From Pseudomonadota bacterium (GTDB lineage Bacteria > Pseudomonadota > Gammaproteobacteria > Burkholderiales > SG8-39): a stretch of 8,243 nt of DNA. Made by a program: the position numbers and the translations under genes. Position 1 is the stretch's first letter. Each line of letters begins with the position of its first letter. The stretch is taken from positions 1 to 8,243 of the forward strand of contig JAKAIH010000102.1 in assembly GCA_021825225.1 (NCBI GenBank), written 5' to 3'. The notes beneath the pieces are model-generated. The model saw only the letters and a program-made list of their open reading frames with translations. It searched no databases and was not told where the DNA came from. Below are positions 6,339-8,243 of this stretch, piece after piece.

Positions 6339-7337
6339 ATGAGCATCCGTGTCCACACAAAAAAATCATTGGGTTCAGGAATTCCGATGCCCGTTTTTCG
6401 GGCGCTCGGCGGCTTGCTGCTGCTTTCCCTTCTGGGGCTTGCCTCCGGCGCCCTACCCAGAGCCTTCGCCCATGGCGGTCAAATCGAGGTTGGCGGGGGG
6501 GCGCGCGGCCCGGTGCAATTGAACGCCGTGCAGCAAAAGGCCATCGCCCTCGAATTGGCTCCTGCCAGCATCCGCCCCTTGGAAAAGGTGCTGGACCTGA
6601 ATGGCGAAGTGCAATCGCTGCCCAACCGTCAAGCCGACGTCACTCTGCGCATCAGCGGCCAAGTCACGGGCCTCTATGCCAATCTGGGAGAAACGGTGCG
6701 GGCCGGGCAAGCGTTGGCCAAGGTGCAGTCGCGCCTGATTGGCGATCCGCCGCCCAGCGTGACCATCACCGCCCCCATGCGCGGCGTCATCGATGCCCGC
6801 AACATCGTTCTCGGGCAGGCGGTGGAGCCGAATACGGTGCTTTTCCATATCAGCGACCCGTCGCAGGTGATCGTGGTGGCCAGGGTCTATGAAGAAGACT
6901 TGGGAAAGGTCAAGCTGGGACAGGAAGCGCGCGTCCGCCTGCTGAGTTATCCGCAGCAGATCTTGAGCGGCAAGGTGACGCTCATCAGCCCGCAGCTGAA
7001 TCCCCAGAACCGCACGGTGGCCGTATGGGTTCAGCTGCCCAATCCCCGGGGGATATTGAAACCCAACATGTTTGCCCGCGTGGCCGTGGTTCTGCAACGC
7101 GACAATGCCGCGCTGACGATTCCCAATGCCGCCATTCTCGAAGCCAACGGCGAGAAATTCGTATTCGTGCGCGAAGGGAACAAATACCACCGCGTGGAAG
7201 TGACCACCGGGGCCAGCGATGACGAATACACCGGAATTACCGGCGGCCTGGTGCCGGGCGACGAGGTGGTGACCCAGGGCAACCGCGAGATCTACACCAT
7301 GTGGCTGGCCGGCGGCCAGATGAAGGCAGGGGATTAG
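6339..7337 (+). CDS. Efflux periplasmic adaptor, CzcB/CusB-like, lacking the alpha-hairpin
   Basis: This 332-residue adaptor has a signal peptide (basic 1-9, hydrophobic about 22-38, cleavage near AFA/HGG). One lipoyl half lies at about 102-130 (LRISGQVTGLYANLGETVRAGQALAKVQ) and the other at about 139-172 (ITAPMRGVIDARNIVLGQAV). Only about 8 residues (SRLIGDPP) separate them, so the coiled hairpin that normally contacts the outer-membrane channel is absent. The beta-barrel (about 175-255, VYEEDLGKVKLGQEARVRL) and membrane-proximal domain (about 256-332, TIPNAAIL, LVPGDEVVTQG) are complete. AAGGA lies 9 nt before the ATG, which is 1 bp past the CzcC-like stop. CzcB and CusB are longer. The TAG stop coincides with the IS junction, but joining the flanks restores the same TAG, so the protein is not truncated. 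Confidence 0.9.
   Translation: MSIRVHTKKSLGSGIPMPVFRALGGLLLLSLLGLASGALPRAFAHGGQIEVGGGARGPVQLNAVQQKAIALELAPASIRPLEKVLDLNGEVQSLPNRQADVTLRISGQVTGLYANLGETVRAGQALAKVQSRLIGDPPPSVTITAPMRGVIDARNIVLGQAVEPNTVLFHISDPSQVIVVARVYEEDLGKVKLGQEARVRLLSYPQQILSGKVTLISPQLNPQNRTVAVWVQLPNPRGILKPNMFARVAVVLQRDNAALTIPNAAILEANGEKFVFVREGNKYHRVEVTTGASDDEYTGITGGLVPGDEVVTQGNREIYTMWLAGGQMKAGD
7335..7336. repeat. Left copy of 2-bp TA target duplication
   Basis: TA directly precedes the left inverted repeat and recurs at 8168-8169 directly after the right one, as expected from insertion at a TA target. A 2-bp match alone is weak, but it agrees with the exact ends defined by the inverted repeats. Confidence 0.6.
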
Positions 7338-7355
7338 ATAATGTCGTCATGAGAT
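7337..7355 (+). repeat. Left terminal inverted repeat
   Basis: GATAATGTCGTCATGAGAT pairs with the right repeat read inward (GATAGTGTCGTCACGAGAT) with 17 of 19 positions identical. Confidence 0.9.
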
Positions 7356-7393
7356 GAGGTAAACTGTGAGCTTCATCGCTTCTGGGTACTGCA

Positions 7394-8157
7394 ATGGCTG
7401 AAAGCGCAAGACGACACGACTTATCCGATACCGCCTGGCGGCTTCTTGAGCCGCATCTACCTGGGCAAAGCGGACAATGGGGCGGCGTCGCGCACGACAA
7501 TCGCCGTTTTCTTAACGCTGTCTTCTGGGTTTTGCGCACGGGTGCACCCTGGCGCGATCTTCCGGCAAGCTACGGCGACTGGAAGAACACCCATCGGCGC
7601 TTCTGCCGGTGGCGCGACCGTGGCATTTGGGAGCGGTTGCTTGAGCAACTCATTGACGAGCCGGACATGGAATGGCTGATGATCGATGCCAGCCACTGCA
7701 AGGTGCATCCCCATGCGGCGGGAGCGCGAGGGGGCAACGAAGGGATGGGTCGTACAAAAGGGGGCTCAACACCAAGATACATCTGGCCGTGGATGCGCAT
7801 GGTATGCCAGTCCGAATCCTTGCTACAGAAGCTACCCGCGCGGACTGTAGCCTGGCTTGCGAACTCATCGAAGGGCTCGTTGCCGAGCACCTGATTGCGG
7901 ACAAGGGCTATGACAGCGATGCCATCGTCGAGCAAGCGCGGCATCAAGGGATGCAGCCCGTCATTCCGCCGAGAAAGAACAGAAAGGAACAACGTGAATA
8001 CGACAAGCACCTGTACCGCCAGCGGCACCTGGTCGAGAACGCGTTCCTGCTGCTCAAGCAGTGGCGGGGTATCGCCACGCGCTACGCTAAACGGCTATCG
8101 TCCTTTCTTGCCGCCACTCAGATTCGCTGCCTCGTCCTGTGGTTGCGAATCTCGTGA
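7394..8157 (+). CDS. IS5-family DDE transposase, two frames joined by -1 frameshift
   Basis: The first frame starts at ATG 7394 and gives the N-terminal DNA-binding part (RHDLSDTAWRLLEPHLPG, FWVLRTGAPWRDLP) and the first catalytic aspartate in MIDASH (D98). It would run to 7894 as nonsense after about codon 122. The downstream frame, one base back, continues with RGLNTKIHLAVDAHGMPVR, holds the second aspartate in IADKGYD (about D170) and the glutamate in RQRHLVENAF (about E215), and stops at 8157. Slippage at A-AAA-G (7756-7760) joins them into about 254 residues, the normal size for this group. The enzyme would cut and rejoin the 19-bp ends of the element. I see no strong ribosome site before 7394. 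The frameshift is probably programmed, not decay, because everything else is intact. Confidence 0.88.
7756..7760 (+). other. Probable -1 frameshift slippery site of the transposase
   Basis: In the first frame the codons are ACA-AAA-GGG. A run of four A then five G (7756-7764) allows the tRNA on AAA to re-pair one base back on AAA. Reading then continues AGG-GGG-CTC in the downstream frame, exactly where the IS5-type protein similarity switches frames. Confidence 0.65.
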
Positions 8158-8167
8158 CGACACTATC
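8149..8167 (-). repeat. Right terminal inverted repeat
   Basis: Read on the minus strand it is GATAGTGTCGTCACGAGAT, matching the left repeat at 17 of 19 positions. It overlaps the transposase stop codon at 8155-8157. Confidence 0.9.
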
Positions 8168-8169
8168 TA
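8168..8169. repeat. Right copy of 2-bp TA target duplication
   Basis: TA directly follows the right inverted repeat and matches the TA at 7335-7336. Joining the two flanks at this dinucleotide restores GAT-TAG, the adaptor stop codon. Confidence 0.6.
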
Positions 8170-8189
8170 GGCAGGCGGTGCACGACTTG

Positions 8190-8218
8190 AAAAAAAAGCC
8201 CGGTTTGCACCGGGCTTT
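8190..8218 (-). terminator. Strong intrinsic terminator reading leftward
   Basis: A perfect 10-bp GC-rich stem (AAAGCCCGGT at 8195-8204 with ACCGGGCTTT at 8209-8218, loop TTGC) is preceded on the plus strand by an unbroken A-run (8190-8197). On the minus strand this gives stem then a T-run, the standard intrinsic terminator. On the plus strand the stem is followed by AAAATCC, a poor U-tract, so it should stop leftward transcription best. It implies a minus-strand gene ending just right of it, although the stem alone might also slow rightward transcripts from the adaptor. Confidence 0.75.
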
Positions 8219-8243
8219 AAAATCCACCAAAGGAGGAGGATGG
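8218..8243 (-). CDS. Possible C-terminal tail of a convergent minus-strand gene
   Basis: On the minus strand one frame enters the window at 8243 and reads PSSSFGGF followed by TAA at 8218-8220, ending exactly where the leftward terminator stem begins. Eight codons are too few to identify a product. The evidence is the terminator direction and stop placement only. An alternative reading is a plus-strand ribosome site (AAAGGAGG, 8229-8236) before ATG 8240, but the 3-nt spacing is too short to be convincing. Confidence 0.25.

Larger units (their letters stand above)
7337..8167 (+). mobile_element. IS5-family insertion sequence, 831 bp, intact ends
   Basis: The element is bounded by 19-bp imperfect inverted repeats, contains one two-frame DDE transposase and is flanked by TA on both sides. 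Size, transposase type and frameshifted layout fit the IS5 family, most likely the IS427 subgroup. It is inserted at the stop codon of the adaptor gene, in the same orientation. Both ends and all catalytic residues are present, so it may still be active. Its exact name needs an IS database comparison. Confidence 0.9.

Noticed and set aside
8229..8242. Ribosome site AAAGGAGG plus ATG 8240 as the start of a czcA-like gene
   Set aside because: The spacing is only about 3 nt, just one base of coding sequence is visible after the ATG, and the adjacent terminator favours a minus-strand gene. It remains possible but is not supported.
1..8243. CRISPR arrays, tRNA or rRNA genes
   Set aside because: I saw no regularly spaced repeats and no tRNA- or rRNA-like segments on either strand.

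Overview
The window is high-GC DNA with GC-rich third codon positions in the genes. It codes for Gram-negative envelope machinery: outer-membrane factors, periplasmic adaptors and an RND pump. This fits a proteobacterium, probably beta- or gamma-, but the sequence alone does not settle genus or whether it is chromosomal or plasmid-borne. The content looks accessory: two export loci placed back to back, plus an insertion sequence.

Left half, minus strand (transcribed leftward from about 4235): a small secreted or membrane-anchored protein with a Cys-Cys pair (3762-4235), then a compact RND tripartite operon. That operon is a lipoprotein TolC-family outer-membrane factor (2158-3636), a periplasmic adaptor (1106-2161) and an RND inner-membrane permease (1-1109), whose 3' part lies beyond the window. 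The three RND genes are joined by 4-bp ATGA stop/start overlaps, so they are probably translationally coupled.

Centre (about 4236-4440): a divergent promoter region. It has a TTGACA/TATCTT pair facing right with a perfect 13-bp palindrome (GAGAATTATTCTC, Fur-box-like) just downstream, and a weaker TTGACG/TAGGAT pair facing left.

Right half, plus strand: a second small exported protein with a Cys-Cys pair (about 4393-4791), a CzcC-like TolC-family protein (5003-6337) and a CzcB/CusB-like adaptor (6339-7337) with almost no room for the usual alpha-hairpin. No RND pump gene follows. Instead an 831-bp IS5-family element (7337-8167) is inserted exactly at the adaptor's stop codon. Its transposase needs a -1 frameshift. 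Beyond it lies a strong hairpin whose T-tract is on the minus strand, suggesting that a convergent gene ends there.

Together the window shows two divergent export loci of similar plan (small Cys-pair protein, outer-membrane factor, adaptor), only one of which visibly carries a pump. Metal-ion efflux is the likeliest theme, from the CzcC/CzcB resemblance and the small Cys/His proteins, but no substrate is proven by sequence. The longest non-coding stretches are about 125 bp (3637-3761), 157 bp (4236-4392) and 211 bp (4792-5002). The first two hold the hairpins and promoters listed. In the third I see only the ribosome-binding site of the CzcC-like gene.
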